From positions 333,569 to 397,568 of the forward strand of contig CALRWV020000004.1 in the NCBI GenBank assembly GCA_943371965.1: a DNA stretch of 64,000 nt, given 5' to 3'. Positions 17,774-26,733 of this stretch are shown here, one piece after another; the first letter of the stretch is position 1, and every line of letters starts with the position of its first letter. This DNA comes from CALRWV02 sp943371965 (GTDB lineage Bacteria > Bacteroidota > JABWAT01). The position numbers and the translations under genes were made by a program. The notes under the pieces are model-generated. The model saw only the letters and a program-made list of their open reading frames with translations, did not search any database and was not told the origin of the DNA.

Positions 17774-19945
17774 ATGAAAAGAAATCGCATTATGATTCTG
17801 GCAATTGCAGTTTTGACGCCAATGCTACTGTTATCGCAGGAGAGTAAAAACAGAATCGCCGTTGTAAAGGCAGATCTGAGTACTTCAATTTCAGACGGAA
17901 CACGGTTGGTTGTAACAGAAAAATATAATTCCAGTTCAGCATCCTGGCAGGTTACAGGAAAAACAATCAGAATATACAAGAATAGCCATGTTGTTAAAAA
18001 TTCCGGTTCATTTGGATGGATAGATTATCTCTATAATGACAACAATCAACAACAAGGATCTGAACAATTCAATTATGGAGTTTTAACTTGGAAATTTGTT
18101 TTCAAATATACCCCCGAAGGGAAATTGAAAAATGCTTATGGATTATATAATCAAAACAACAATCTTGATTCTGTTAATAATAATATCTACACAATTGATG
18201 AAAATGGACGAGTTTTGGAAGCTTTCCAACAGCTTTATTCAGCAGGCACATGGATCAATCAATCGCATTCTGTTAATACTTATGATGGTTCAGGAAATCG
18301 AATTAGATTGGTCCATAGTTCATGGGATGGAAATAAATATATTGATACCAATCTAGATTCCAGCATTTATACAAACAATTTACTCACAGAATCATATTCG
18401 AAATCTTATTCTTCCGGGAATTGGATTCCACTATCCAAAACATTATATGCTTATGACGGCAGTAATGATATTACTCAAACAATGAAATATAACTGGGATA
18501 ATATCAATAAGGTTTGGTTTCTTACATCAAGAGATACATATTCCACATTGCCGGGAAAATACATTGTTCTTTTTTCACCCCAAACAAGTTCAACCTATTA
18601 TGCCAGCGATTCATTGGTCATTTCCTGGTATTCATCAGGGGTATCAGCAACTGATATTCAATTATCATCTGATAATAAAAGTTCATGGTCAGCTGTAAAA
18701 AACAATATTGTTGGCTCCGACTTCGGTTTTTATACGTTTAGAAATACAAATATTACAAGCAATAACTGTTATATCCGCGTATCAGAAACTTCAAATTTTT
18801 CAGTTTATGATCAGAGTTCCAACAGTTTTCAGTTGAATTCTTTTGTTCCCTTTTTAACACATGAAACCGGAACTGTTAAACTTTCAGTTTTCAGTTCCGG
18901 TGAAATTGGTGCCAATAACGGTTCAATTCAATCGGGACTTGGTTTTACTTATAATGGTCATTCAAATCCACTCTATTCAGCGGGAGTGGTTGTTGGAACA
19001 TCAGTTACAGGTTTGTATGGATCAATGAGAAGTTTTACTATAAATGATCTTAAATCTGATACACTCGATAATTTTACAGGAAGTCAATATTTTGATCAGA
19101 TTGCAAAAGTTGGTTTCACGCTTCCGGCAGCTCCAGATCCAATAAACAAATTATTCATTCAGCAAACCACGTATTCCAAAAAGGGAAATGATTATGTTTT
19201 TTGCATTTATAAAATTACCAACAATTCAATTTCAACTGAAGTTACCGGATTAAATGTAGGAATGATGGCAGATTGGGATATTTACAATTCGTCAACAAAT
19301 CTTGGAGCAGTAGTTTCTGAGAAAAAATTGGTTTATCAATACAATCAGAATGGGACTGGTGATCCGAATTATTATGGAATGGTCTCTTTAAATAACTTTT
19401 CAGGGGGAATGGTAACAAATGCCTCTTTCAATTCTTCATCACGTTTAATTGGAATGTCTTGGATATCAACAGTTTTTTCTGAATCCATTACTTCAACAGG
19501 AGATCAAAGATCTTTTATTGGAAGTGGTTCTTACACAATTCCTGCAAACTCTTCAGTTCAAGTAGGATTCGCATTGGTTGGTGCTTCATCATTGGCAAAT
19601 CTGAAACTGCAGACAGATACACTAATTCAAACATGGGATAATGGCATCCTTACCAATATTGAATCAGAAAAGGTCATTCAACAATCTTTTAATTTGCATC
19701 AGAATTATCCAAATCCTTTTAATCCATCAACAGTGATAGAATATGAATTGAGAACAGCCTCCTTTGTTAAACTTTCAGTATTTGATATTCTGGGGCGTGA
19801 AATTAAAGTTCTCGTTGATGGGGATAAACCTGCAGGATCTTATAAAGCTGAATTTAATGCCGGTAATTTATCGAGTGGGGTTTATTTCTACCAACTAAGT
19901 GCAAAAGATTTTATTCAAACCAAGAAATTTATTTTGGTCAGGTAA
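17774..19945 (+). CDS. Large secreted cargo protein with type IX-like sorting domain
   Basis: The product has 723 residues from the ATG at 17774, which follows GAGGG at good spacing; an in-frame ATG at 17762 contains that ribosome site and is less likely. Signal peptide MKRNRIMILAIAVLTPMLLLSQ. Residues about 55-260 hold imperfect repeats of the form W....W......Y.YDG..N (WQVTGKTIRIY, WINQSHSVNTYDGSGN, WIPLSKTLYAYDGSND, WFLTSRDTYS). There is an Ig-like module (about 265-350) and a beta-rich region (about 355-625). The C-terminal sorting domain is NYPNPFNPSTVIEYEL ... GVYFYQLSAKDFIQTKKFILVR. Expected to be exported by the type IX system or an Ignavibacteria equivalent. Function of the body unknown. 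Confidence 0.88.
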   Translation: MKRNRIMILAIAVLTPMLLLSQESKNRIAVVKADLSTSISDGTRLVVTEKYNSSSASWQVTGKTIRIYKNSHVVKNSGSFGWIDYLYNDNNQQQGSEQFNYGVLTWKFVFKYTPEGKLKNAYGLYNQNNNLDSVNNNIYTIDENGRVLEAFQQLYSAGTWINQSHSVNTYDGSGNRIRLVHSSWDGNKYIDTNLDSSIYTNNLLTESYSKSYSSGNWIPLSKTLYAYDGSNDITQTMKYNWDNINKVWFLTSRDTYSTLPGKYIVLFSPQTSSTYYASDSLVISWYSSGVSATDIQLSSDNKSSWSAVKNNIVGSDFGFYTFRNTNITSNNCYIRVSETSNFSVYDQSSNSFQLNSFVPFLTHETGTVKLSVFSSGEIGANNGSIQSGLGFTYNGHSNPLYSAGVVVGTSVTGLYGSMRSFTINDLKSDTLDNFTGSQYFDQIAKVGFTLPAAPDPINKLFIQQTTYSKKGNDYVFCIYKITNNSISTEVTGLNVGMMADWDIYNSSTNLGAVVSEKKLVYQYNQNGTGDPNYYGMVSLNNFSGGMVTNASFNSSSRLIGMSWISTVFSESITSTGDQRSFIGSGSYTIPANSSVQVGFALVGASSLANLKLQTDTLIQTWDNGILTNIESEKVIQQSFNLHQNYPNPFNPSTVIEYELRTASFVKLSVFDILGREIKVLVDGDKPAGSYKAEFNAGNLSSGVYFYQLSAKDFIQTKKFILVR

Positions 19946-19959
19946 ATCCGAAATTAATT

Positions 19960-20002
19960 ATCTGGAAACATTCGTTCGTTGATTGTTTCCAGATCAATTT
20001 TT
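19960..20002 (+). terminator. Intrinsic terminator
   Basis: A perfect 11-bp stem ATCTGGAAACA (19960-19970) pairs with TGTTTCCAGAT (19984-19994). The loop has 13 nt and the tail is CAATTTTTAA. It lies 15 bp after the stop of the cargo gene. Confidence 0.7.
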
Positions 20003-20009
20003 AATCAGA

Positions 20010-20073
20010 ACCCTCTCCTTAATCCTCTCCCGCAGGAAGAGGGAAAGAAAACCCAAAACCCAAAACCCAAAAA
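20010..20073. repeat. Dispersed CCCTCTCC repeat plus AAAACCC microsatellite
   Basis: The element at 20010-20047 (CCCTCTCC-TTAATCCTCTCCC-GCAGG-AAGAGGG) is related to 3775-3811 and 33641-33678. It is followed directly by three exact AAAACCC heptamers (20048-20068). The remainder of the 360-bp gap up to 20305 shows no gene. Confidence 0.55.
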
Positions 20074-20305
20074 CATTACCTTCCGTAATAAATAAACCAT
20101 TTTGTCTTTAACTTAAATCAAAAAGACAATTCGATCCCGAATTAAGAGTCCCGTTTTATTACTTTTTACCTCATTATGCGCCAAAATTTATACTCTTTGC
20201 TTCAAAATTGATAACGCCATAAACCCCATTTTTCTGACTTTTGTAAGGCTCGGTCACCAAGCTTGTGACTTGTTAATTAGGGTTAAACAAAAAATGGAGT
20301 TCAAT

Positions 20306-23300
20306 ATGAAAACAGGTGAGGGAATGAAGAGACTTGGCGGATTTGCCGCTGCTCTTTTGGTGAGTATCAGTTTTGGGTTAACTGCAAATGCCCAAACTAC
20401 ATATACAGTGTCAAATACAAATGATGATGGTGCAGGATCGTTGCGTCAGGCAATTATTGATGCTGAAGCACATGCCGGTACAGATATAATCGATGCAACC
20501 GGAGTTACGGGAACGATTACTTTGGTTATCGGACTTCCAACGATCACTCAAGATATGACAATAAACGGATCAGGAAAAACAAATTTGTTTATAAGCGGAA
20601 ATAATGCCGTTCGTCCGTTTCTTATTGCATCAGGTACTGTTTATATCAACAATCTTTCCATAATAAATGGACTGGCTCAAGGCAATAATGGCGGTCAGGT
20701 CGGAGCTGGTGCCGGAATGGGCGGAGGAATTTATCAGGATGCCGGAACACTTTATTTAACGAATGTGAATTTTACCGGAAACTCAACCATTGGTGGGAAT
20801 ACATTTATCGTTAGTACAGGAACTCCAGGTAATGGTAACGGACCTTACGATGGATTAGTTGGTTCTCAGGGGTCAAATGGAAATAATTATTATGATGCAG
20901 GACCTGGCGGTCCAGGCGGATTTGGTGCAGGTGGTGGTCATGGTGGTCTGGAGCCTTATAATAATGGTGGAGGCGGTGGAACTGGTGGTTATGGCGGTGG
21001 TGGTGGTTCTGCAAATTATGGTGGGTATTATTATTCGCAGCAAAAATGGGGAACAAGAGGTCAGGGTGGGACTTTTGGTGGATACGGAACACAGAGTGCT
21101 GATCATTGTGGTGGTGCAGGAGCTGGTCTTGGTGGCGGGTTATTTGTTAGATCAACAGGAACTGCTGTTTTGGTCAATTGTGTGTTTTCAAACAATTCAG
21201 CAACAGGCGGTACTACTACTTCAACTGATGCCTCAAATGGAAAAGGAAAAGCAGGTGCATTGTTTGTTCACCCCGGAGCATCAGTTACAATTGATGCCGT
21301 AACTTTCAGTGGAAACTCAGCAGCAGATGATGCAAGTGTTGATGGCGATAACAATGACATTTATGGTACTGTCTTAAGTTTCTCACCAAAAGTGAAAATC
21401 GGTGAAGCAACTTTGCTTTCTGCAACTGGCGCAACCTTGAACGGCTCTGTTGATAAAAACGGTTTCAGTACTGCATATAAATTTCAGTACGGCACCTCAT
21501 CTGATTTCACCGGCGCAATGGAAACGGGTTCTTCGAATGCACCTGCAGTTGCACCATCAACAGTAAATGATGGTAATGCACTTGCATTAAATACAACAGG
21601 CAGTGGTCAGTATGTCAGCATTTCTGATAACAGTTCAATGGATTTTGATTCCAAATTTACCATTGAAGCTTGGGTTTATCAGACAGACAACTCTAACAAT
21701 ACAATAATCGACAAAGGAGCTTATCAGTATTTGTTTCAAATCAACAACGGAGTGCTTGGTTTTTACAGTGCGATTGGAACAGGTGCTTGGGCATATTCAA
21801 CAGGTGCTATTGTTCCTTTGAACAAATGGACTCATGTTGCTGTTACATTTGATGCCTATGCAAATTCAATTAAGTTTTATGTCAACGGTGTTTACCAAAA
21901 TACAGTTAATGGACTGTACCTGATTTCAACTGATGATGGACTAATTAATATTGGGCGTCAGGGTCCAACTAATTGTGGTTGCAATACCTTCAATGGGAAT
22001 ATTGATGAATTAAAGGTTTGGTCAACTGTTAGAACACCTGAACAAATCTCAGCAAATTACAATTCTATCCTGAATGGAAACGAAACAGGATTGGTTGCAT
22101 ACTATCATTTTGATGAAACCTCAGGCAGTACAGTTGCTGATGCGACTGCAAATGGAAATAATGGCACAATTCAAGGCGGGGGTTCTTTTGTTGATTCAGA
22201 TTGGTTTCCTTCAACTACTTATGCTAATGTTTCAAAAATCATTTCTGGTCTAACACCGGGTACAAAATATTATTTCAGACTTTCTGCCACCAGTACAAAA
22301 GGAACAACTTTAAGTTCGGCATCCAGTTTTATTTATGCGCCAAAAATTCAGGACTTGGCGTTGTGGCTGGTTGCAGATTCAGGAGTAACAGTTGATGGTT
22401 CAAATGCAGTATCCCAATGGAATGATTTATCTGGGAACGGATTGGATGCAACTCAAGTATCAGAAGGACATGAGCCGACTCTGGTAACTGGTGCCCTTAA
22501 CGGACATTCTGTTGTTAGGTTTAACGGAAGCAGCTCTTATTTGTGGACTGAATCTGTTGATCTTGGCAGTGCAGTTACTATTGTAGCTGTTGCAAAAACA
22601 ACAGGAAATACTGGTAACTGGCAACGTATTGTTTCTGATAACGGCTATTTTCTGTTTGGATATAATTCTGCTGAAGCTTACAATTATTATGGAAATGGGG
22701 CTTGGGTTGGAGCTGGTTCACATAAAGCAGCAAATATCGGTTCTTATGAAATACTAACAACTTCGATAACCAACACAACAGATAACTCATATCTGAATGG
22801 TGTAGCGTCTTCTGCTGTAGGAATAACCAGAGCTGCCCATAATGCCCCACTTATTATTGGTGCCGCATGGGAAAATTCAGCTTACGCACAATTCCTGAAT
22901 GGCGATATAGCAGAACTGATTATTTACAACAAAATACTTTCTGTTAATGAACGTAAGGCTGTAGAAGCAAAGTTGATGACAAAGTATCACGTTGGTGCAC
23001 AAAGTACCGCTTCAAATCCTTCTGTTCCTTCTGGTGGAACCGGAAATTATGTACTCGGAAATACTGGAGCAACAGTAAACTTTACGACAGGTAGTGAAAC
23101 TTCAGGTACTTTGAATGCAACAGTTTCAGATAATCCGGGAACAGCAGGTGAGTTACCAATTACTGTTTCAGGTGTCAACTCCCAAAAATACTGGTCTATT
23201 CAAAATTCAGGTCTAACAGGATTAACTTATTCAATAACACTTGATCTTTCTGATGTAACCGGTATAACTGACTTCAGATCTTTGAGAATTTTGAAACGCG

Positions 23301-24007
23301 AAAATGCTGACAGTGTCTGGAAAGATGTTGAATTGGAACCTTTCAATGCAACAGTTACTTATGATGAACCTTTCGTCACTGTATCAGGACTGAAAAGTTT
23401 TTCTGAATTCGGATTGGGTGAATTCAGCGGTGTTCTTCCTGTTGAATTGTCTTCCTTTACTGCATCTGTGTCTAACAACAGAGTTTCATTAAATTGGGCA
23501 ACAACAACTGAAACCAACAACTACGGATTTGAAATACAGAAATCAGTAGTCAGTAGCCAGAATTCAGGATGGGAAAAAGTTGGATTTGTAGCAGGTAAAG
23601 GTACAACTACCGAAAAACAAACCTATTCCTTTACGGTCTCCAGTCTGCCGTCTTCAGTCTCCAATCTTCAGTTCCGTCTGAAACAAATTGATACGGATGG
23701 CAGATTCGAATACAGCAAGATTCTAACCGTTTCAACAAAAGCTGACAAGCTTGAACTGAGTCAGAATTTCCCTAACCCATTTAATCCTACAACAAAGATT
23801 GAATTTACAGTTCCGTCAAGCGGAAATGTAAAAATCGCTATTTATGATATGCTTGGTAGAGAAATTCAGTCAGTGTTGAATAAAGAAATGGAATCGGGTT
23901 CTTACTCAGTTGTACTTGATGGAAGAAATTTAGCGTCAGGTATTTACTTCTACAAGTTGGCCTTCAACGGTCAGGTTGTAACAAAAAAATTAACCCTTTT
24001 GAAGTAA
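20306..24007 (+). CDS. Giant secreted beta-helix / LamG protein with type IX-like sorting domain
   Basis: The product has 1233 residues from the ATG at 20306 (GGAG upstream; TTG at 20270 and ATG at 20294 are less likely). A signal peptide (to TANAQ) is followed by a CSLREA-like start NTNDDGAGSLRQAIIDAE and parallel beta-helix (about 30-350). This is interrupted by a glycine-rich stretch (about 130-275, GGGGGTGGYGGGGG). Next come an Fn3-like segment with FQYGTSSDF (about 370-420), LamG/concanavalin fold (about 425-630), a second LamG-like domain (about 690-900), a beta domain and the ETNNYGFEI module (about 1050-1140). The sorting domain is QNFPNPFNPTTKIEFTV ... VVTKKLTLLK. It is likely a surface adhesin or polysaccharide-binding protein. 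Two dispersed-repeat sequences lie in-frame near the end. Confidence 0.88.
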   Translation: MKTGEGMKRLGGFAAALLVSISFGLTANAQTTYTVSNTNDDGAGSLRQAIIDAEAHAGTDIIDATGVTGTITLVIGLPTITQDMTINGSGKTNLFISGNNAVRPFLIASGTVYINNLSIINGLAQGNNGGQVGAGAGMGGGIYQDAGTLYLTNVNFTGNSTIGGNTFIVSTGTPGNGNGPYDGLVGSQGSNGNNYYDAGPGGPGGFGAGGGHGGLEPYNNGGGGGTGGYGGGGGSANYGGYYYSQQKWGTRGQGGTFGGYGTQSADHCGGAGAGLGGGLFVRSTGTAVLVNCVFSNNSATGGTTTSTDASNGKGKAGALFVHPGASVTIDAVTFSGNSAADDASVDGDNNDIYGTVLSFSPKVKIGEATLLSATGATLNGSVDKNGFSTAYKFQYGTSSDFTGAMETGSSNAPAVAPSTVNDGNALALNTTGSGQYVSISDNSSMDFDSKFTIEAWVYQTDNSNNTIIDKGAYQYLFQINNGVLGFYSAIGTGAWAYSTGAIVPLNKWTHVAVTFDAYANSIKFYVNGVYQNTVNGLYLISTDDGLINIGRQGPTNCGCNTFNGNIDELKVWSTVRTPEQISANYNSILNGNETGLVAYYHFDETSGSTVADATANGNNGTIQGGGSFVDSDWFPSTTYANVSKIISGLTPGTKYYFRLSATSTKGTTLSSASSFIYAPKIQDLALWLVADSGVTVDGSNAVSQWNDLSGNGLDATQVSEGHEPTLVTGALNGHSVVRFNGSSSYLWTESVDLGSAVTIVAVAKTTGNTGNWQRIVSDNGYFLFGYNSAEAYNYYGNGAWVGAGSHKAANIGSYEILTTSITNTTDNSYLNGVASSAVGITRAAHNAPLIIGAAWENSAYAQFLNGDIAELIIYNKILSVNERKAVEAKLMTKYHVGAQSTASNPSVPSGGTGNYVLGNTGATVNFTTGSETSGTLNATVSDNPGTAGELPITVSGVNSQKYWSIQNSGLTGLTYSITLDLSDVTGITDFRSLRILKRENADSVWKDVELEPFNATVTYDEPFVTVSGLKSFSEFGLGEFSGVLPVELSSFTASVSNNRVSLNWATTTETNNYGFEIQKSVVSSQNSGWEKVGFVAGKGTTTEKQTYSFTVSSLPSSVSNLQFRLKQIDTDGRFEYSKILTVSTKADKLELSQNFPNPFNPTTKIEFTVPSSGNVKIAIYDMLGREIQSVLNKEMESGSYSVVLDGRNLASGIYFYKLAFNGQVVTKKLTLLK
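23544..23560. repeat. In-frame CAGTAGTCAGTAGCCAG repeat inside coding sequence
   Basis: The DNA encodes part of KSVVSSQNSG just after NYGFEIQ. The same kind of sequence (AGAAGTCAGGAGTCAGGAG) occurs in intergenic DNA at 30553-30591. The position matches unrelated inserts in two other genes of this window. Confidence 0.5.
23635..23671. repeat. In-frame AGTCTGCCGTCTTCAGTCTCC-type repeat
   Basis: This pyrimidine-rich stretch is the complement-strand version of the GAAGACTG/AGTCAGGAG family (compare 30553-30591). It encodes VSSLPSSVSNLQF, replacing the usual short turn between YSFT and RLKQID of the module. Confidence 0.45.
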
Positions 24008-24059
24008 ATACACTCCATACCCGATCCGGTGAAAGCCGGGTTGGGTTAATGTAATAATT

Positions 24060-24115
24060 AGAAGAAAACCATCTGTGATTTGGAATTGTGCAGAATGAAA
24101 AGGTGGTTTTCTTCT
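24060..24115. other. Long-range hairpin, 12-bp perfect stem
   Basis: AGAAGAAAACCA (24060-24071) pairs exactly with TGGTTTTCTTCT (24104-24115). The 32-nt loop contains a further TCTG...CAGA pair. It is followed by ATTAAAAATAAAA. It could be a bidirectional terminator or a structured RNA after the cargo gene. A weaker stem (CCCGATCCGG with CCGGGTTGGG) lies at 24020-24045. Confidence 0.45.
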
Positions 24116-24125
24116 ATTAAAAATA

Positions 24126-24188
24126 AAATCTCCGTAGGTAGTGAGGTTGGCAGCAGGGGCAGTCATGTCATGTGGATGCCGGAGATTT
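24126..24188. other. Second long-range hairpin enclosing a G-rich segment
   Basis: AAATCTCCG (24126-24134) pairs exactly with CGGAGATTT (24180-24188). The enclosed 45 nt are markedly more G-rich than the surroundings (GTGAGGTTGGCAGCAGGGGC). Such composition in AT-rich intergenic DNA suggests a structured RNA or a repeat element. No homologue is recognised. Confidence 0.4.
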
Positions 24189-24254
24189 ATTATATAAAAA
24201 TAAAAATTCAGGAAATCAGTTTATAATCAACTGACTTTCAAATGAAAGAATGAA

Positions 24255-24374
24255 ATGGAAAATCCGATTAAGAATGATTCTTCTGAAGAATCGCCAAAAG
24301 TAAAAAGGGATGCAGTAATCTCGATCGTTTTTTTAATGCTCAGTTTTGTTCTTCTTCAGCTTGTAAACAGATAA
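24255..24374 (+). CDS. Putative 39-residue single-span membrane protein
   Basis: The frame runs ATG to TAA, coding 39 residues: a polar, acidic start (MENPIKNDSSEES), a basic stop-transfer-like PKVKRD, then an uninterrupted hydrophobic helix AVISIVFLMLSFVLLQLV and NR. This is the architecture of small accessory membrane proteins. It ends 12 bp before the convergent isomerase-like gene. The upstream ribosome site is weak (GAAAG further away). No homologue is claimed; conservation elsewhere would decide whether it is real. Confidence 0.5.
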   Translation: MENPIKNDSSEESPKVKRDAVISIVFLMLSFVLLQLVNR

Positions 24375-24386
24375 TAAATTTGCACT

Positions 24387-25208
24387 TCAGGAATTCAGTA
24401 AATTGAATTCCCTGAAGTTTTCTTTCATGCAGTCAATCGGAGTTTTGTTCCGGTAATGTTCCTGCTCAATTATAAAATGAACAGAAGGGTTGTTTTTTCT
24501 TGCTGTTTCAATAATCTCTTTCAGATCAATAATTCCTTCCGTTAGAATCGTGCTTTCGTATTTTTCAGAACTACCAGAATCTGCAGGAATGATGTCTTTC
24601 AAATGGATCGATCCAAATCTTTTGGGATATTTGTTCATCAGGTCAGTGGCGTGAAAACCTCCTGTCAAACAATTGCCTGTATCCAATTGAAACATAACAA
24701 GTGACGGATCAGTTTTCTGAAGCATGATTTCAAAAACGGTTTGATTGCCGATTGTTTCGGTGAATTCAAAATCATGATTGTGATACCCGAATTTCATTTC
24801 GTATGTTTTGCACAACTCACCGCATAAATTGAAAATATCCATTTGACGGCAAATTTCATCATATGAATTTCTTTGTTCAGGTAACAGAGACGGATTGATT
24901 ACAAATTGCTGTCCCATAAATGCAGCATCTTCGAGAGTTGTTTTCCAGTCATCAGTAAAATCTTTGATGTTTGAATTCCAATGTTCTGGTTTCAATGGGG
25001 AGTGGCTGCTAGGCATTTTCAACCCGAAAGAATTCAGCAGGTCTTTGAATTCTTTCGGAGAATATCCATAAAATTTCCGGTCTGAATAACCTGCATGTTC
25101 AATATTTTGGTAGCCGATTTCAGACAACTTTTTCAATGTTTCAGAAGGATTGCGTTTCATGTCATCACGGACACTGTAAAGTTGTAAACCCATCATTGAA
25201 GTTTTCAT
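24387..25208 (-). CDS. Sugar phosphate isomerase/epimerase-like TIM-barrel protein
   Basis: The product has 273 residues of the AP endonuclease 2 (IolE/xylose isomerase-like) family. Metal ligands are visible as FGYHNHDFEF, FQLDTGNC, SIHLKDI and FIIEQEHY (Glu/His/Asp set). The start GLQLYSVRDDMKRNPSETLKKLSEIGYQNIEHAG is standard for this family. There is no signal peptide on this version, unlike many exported relatives. It probably isomerises or epimerises a sugar or inositol derivative in the cytoplasm; substrate unknown. It is 42 bp downstream of the cyclase gene on the same strand. Confidence 0.92.
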   Translation of the reverse strand: MKTSMMGLQLYSVRDDMKRNPSETLKKLSEIGYQNIEHAGYSDRKFYGYSPKEFKDLLNSFGLKMPSSHSPLKPEHWNSNIKDFTDDWKTTLEDAAFMGQQFVINPSLLPEQRNSYDEICRQMDIFNLCGELCKTYEMKFGYHNHDFEFTETIGNQTVFEIMLQKTDPSLVMFQLDTGNCLTGGFHATDLMNKYPKRFGSIHLKDIIPADSGSSEKYESTILTEGIIDLKEIIETARKNNPSVHFIIEQEHYRNKTPIDCMKENFREFNLLNS

Positions 25209-25250
25209 TGACTAACGGTCTCTCTGTCAGATTTTTTTGCTCAGAAGCAT

Positions 25251-26687
25251 TTATTTGAAAATTTTATAAACTGTTGTCGGCTGTCCAACACCTTTTAATG
25301 TTGCATATTGCATTTCAGTCTGATATCCGAAATCTGAAATCTTATTGATTATGCCGGGATAGTTGTAAACAGGTTCTGTAATCCATATTTCACCTGATTT
25401 GGCAAGGTTTTGAACCCTCGCTGCAATATTGATAGCTTGTCCGAAATAATCGATTCGGTCATCTGCGTTAACTGCCAAAGCAGAACCTTCATGCAACCCG
25501 ATTTTTAACCCGATTTCATATCCTCTTTGTTTCCAGATATCGTTCAGGTCTTCAATTTTTAAAATCATTTCAATTGAAGCCAGAAGTCCGTCAGTTGGAT
25601 GAGAAAACGTTGCCATAATAGCATCGCCCATTGTTTTTACAACGGCACCAGAATGTTTCCTGACAATGTTGGTAAGTATAACAAAATGTTCCTGAACCAA
25701 TTGATAGGCAGTAAAGTCCCCGGCCTTATCATACATTTCAGTTGAACCGCGTAAATCGGTAAATAAAACGGTTTGCGATTTTAAATTTAATTTCAAATTT
25801 CCGGCGAGAGTCTGAATCCTGAACAATTCTCTGAATGTCTGATTATTCAAAAGCATCTTTCCGGTAAGCCATGGAATTATTTCATAAGGTGAACGGGAAA
25901 AGATTTCTACCATTTTTTCCATGTTGAGTTTTCTGATGATTACCGCTGATTGACTCCGTGTCAGGTTTTTGATTCTAACGGATATTTCACCGGCAGCAAG
26001 TTGGCGCAAACCCGGTGAAAACGTTCCATCGAGCAAATCAACCTGGATTTCCTGTAAATGATCTGCAGTTTCTTTTTTTATTTCCAAATCAAAAACACAA
26101 TGATTTCCCATACTGCTGAAAGAATACATATTTCCCTCTTTTGCTTTCAGCGTAATTTTTTTTGCTTTGTCAGGATCGAGTGAAAAAAAGCCAAGGGTAC
26201 TTGTGTTGAATAATTGCTGAAGTTCCTGAGGAATAATAAAATTTCTGGTGTAAAAATATTTGCGGAAACTGGTTAAATTTTCATACGGATTCAAAGCAAT
26301 CTCTTTAACAGAAGAATGAATGGTGAAAGAAACTTCAATCTGGTCATCAAGTGCTGTTGAAATATCCATTTTGCACGATGAGCAGTAAAAAGTTTCTTTT
26401 TTGATTTGATCGATTGAACGGTGTGAAAATTCTATTCCCCCGCATGACGGACAAACAAGATTGTAATTGAAATCAAACAACCCGATTTTAGCAGAAGCAA
26501 TAAATAAATCGATGGATTCGTTTTTCTCCATCTGATGATCTGTTGCAAACTTCAGTGGATTGATTCTGAATAAATCCCAATCGTCTTTGTCAATCAATAC
26601 TGCTCTGAATTTTTTTATGGATTCCGGTTTCAGTATTTGAAAGGAGTTCAAAGCTGATATTTTCTGATCAAGAATTTCAATGTTCAT
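25251..26687 (-). CDS. Class III adenylate/guanylate cyclase with zinc ribbon and DUF5939-like region
   Basis: The product has 478 residues, predicted cytosolic. An N-terminal helical region (1-75) is followed by a zinc-ribbon CPSCGG...FYCSSCK (about 76-110), a DUF5939-like all-beta region (about 110-290) and a class III cyclase catalytic domain (about 300-475). Metal-binding aspartates are D311 in LFTDLRGST and D355 in MGDAIMATF. GLHEGSALAVNADDRIDYFGQAINIAARVQ carries the dimer-interface catalytic residues. The expected product is cAMP (or cGMP). The zinc ribbon at the front is the unusual part and may sense redox or bind protein. No cAMP receptor gene is adjacent. Confidence 0.9.
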   Translation of the reverse strand: MNIEILDQKISALNSFQILKPESIKKFRAVLIDKDDWDLFRINPLKFATDHQMEKNESIDLFIASAKIGLFDFNYNLVCPSCGGIEFSHRSIDQIKKETFYCSSCKMDISTALDDQIEVSFTIHSSVKEIALNPYENLTSFRKYFYTRNFIIPQELQQLFNTSTLGFFSLDPDKAKKITLKAKEGNMYSFSSMGNHCVFDLEIKKETADHLQEIQVDLLDGTFSPGLRQLAAGEISVRIKNLTRSQSAVIIRKLNMEKMVEIFSRSPYEIIPWLTGKMLLNNQTFRELFRIQTLAGNLKLNLKSQTVLFTDLRGSTEMYDKAGDFTAYQLVQEHFVILTNIVRKHSGAVVKTMGDAIMATFSHPTDGLLASIEMILKIEDLNDIWKQRGYEIGLKIGLHEGSALAVNADDRIDYFGQAINIAARVQNLAKSGEIWITEPVYNYPGIINKISDFGYQTEMQYATLKGVGQPTTVYKIFK

Positions 26688-26733
26688 TTTGTATTATCCC
26701 AAATGTAGCAATACTGAAACCGGCAAGTTGATT

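Noticed and set aside
20048..20068. AAAACCC heptamer array as telomere-like repeat
   Set aside because: Only three units beside a dispersed repeat; ordinary microsatellite.
20859..21302. 147-codon frame within the giant secreted protein
   Set aside because: Shadow of the GGTGGT glycine tract in another phase; valine/leucine-rich only because of the repeat.
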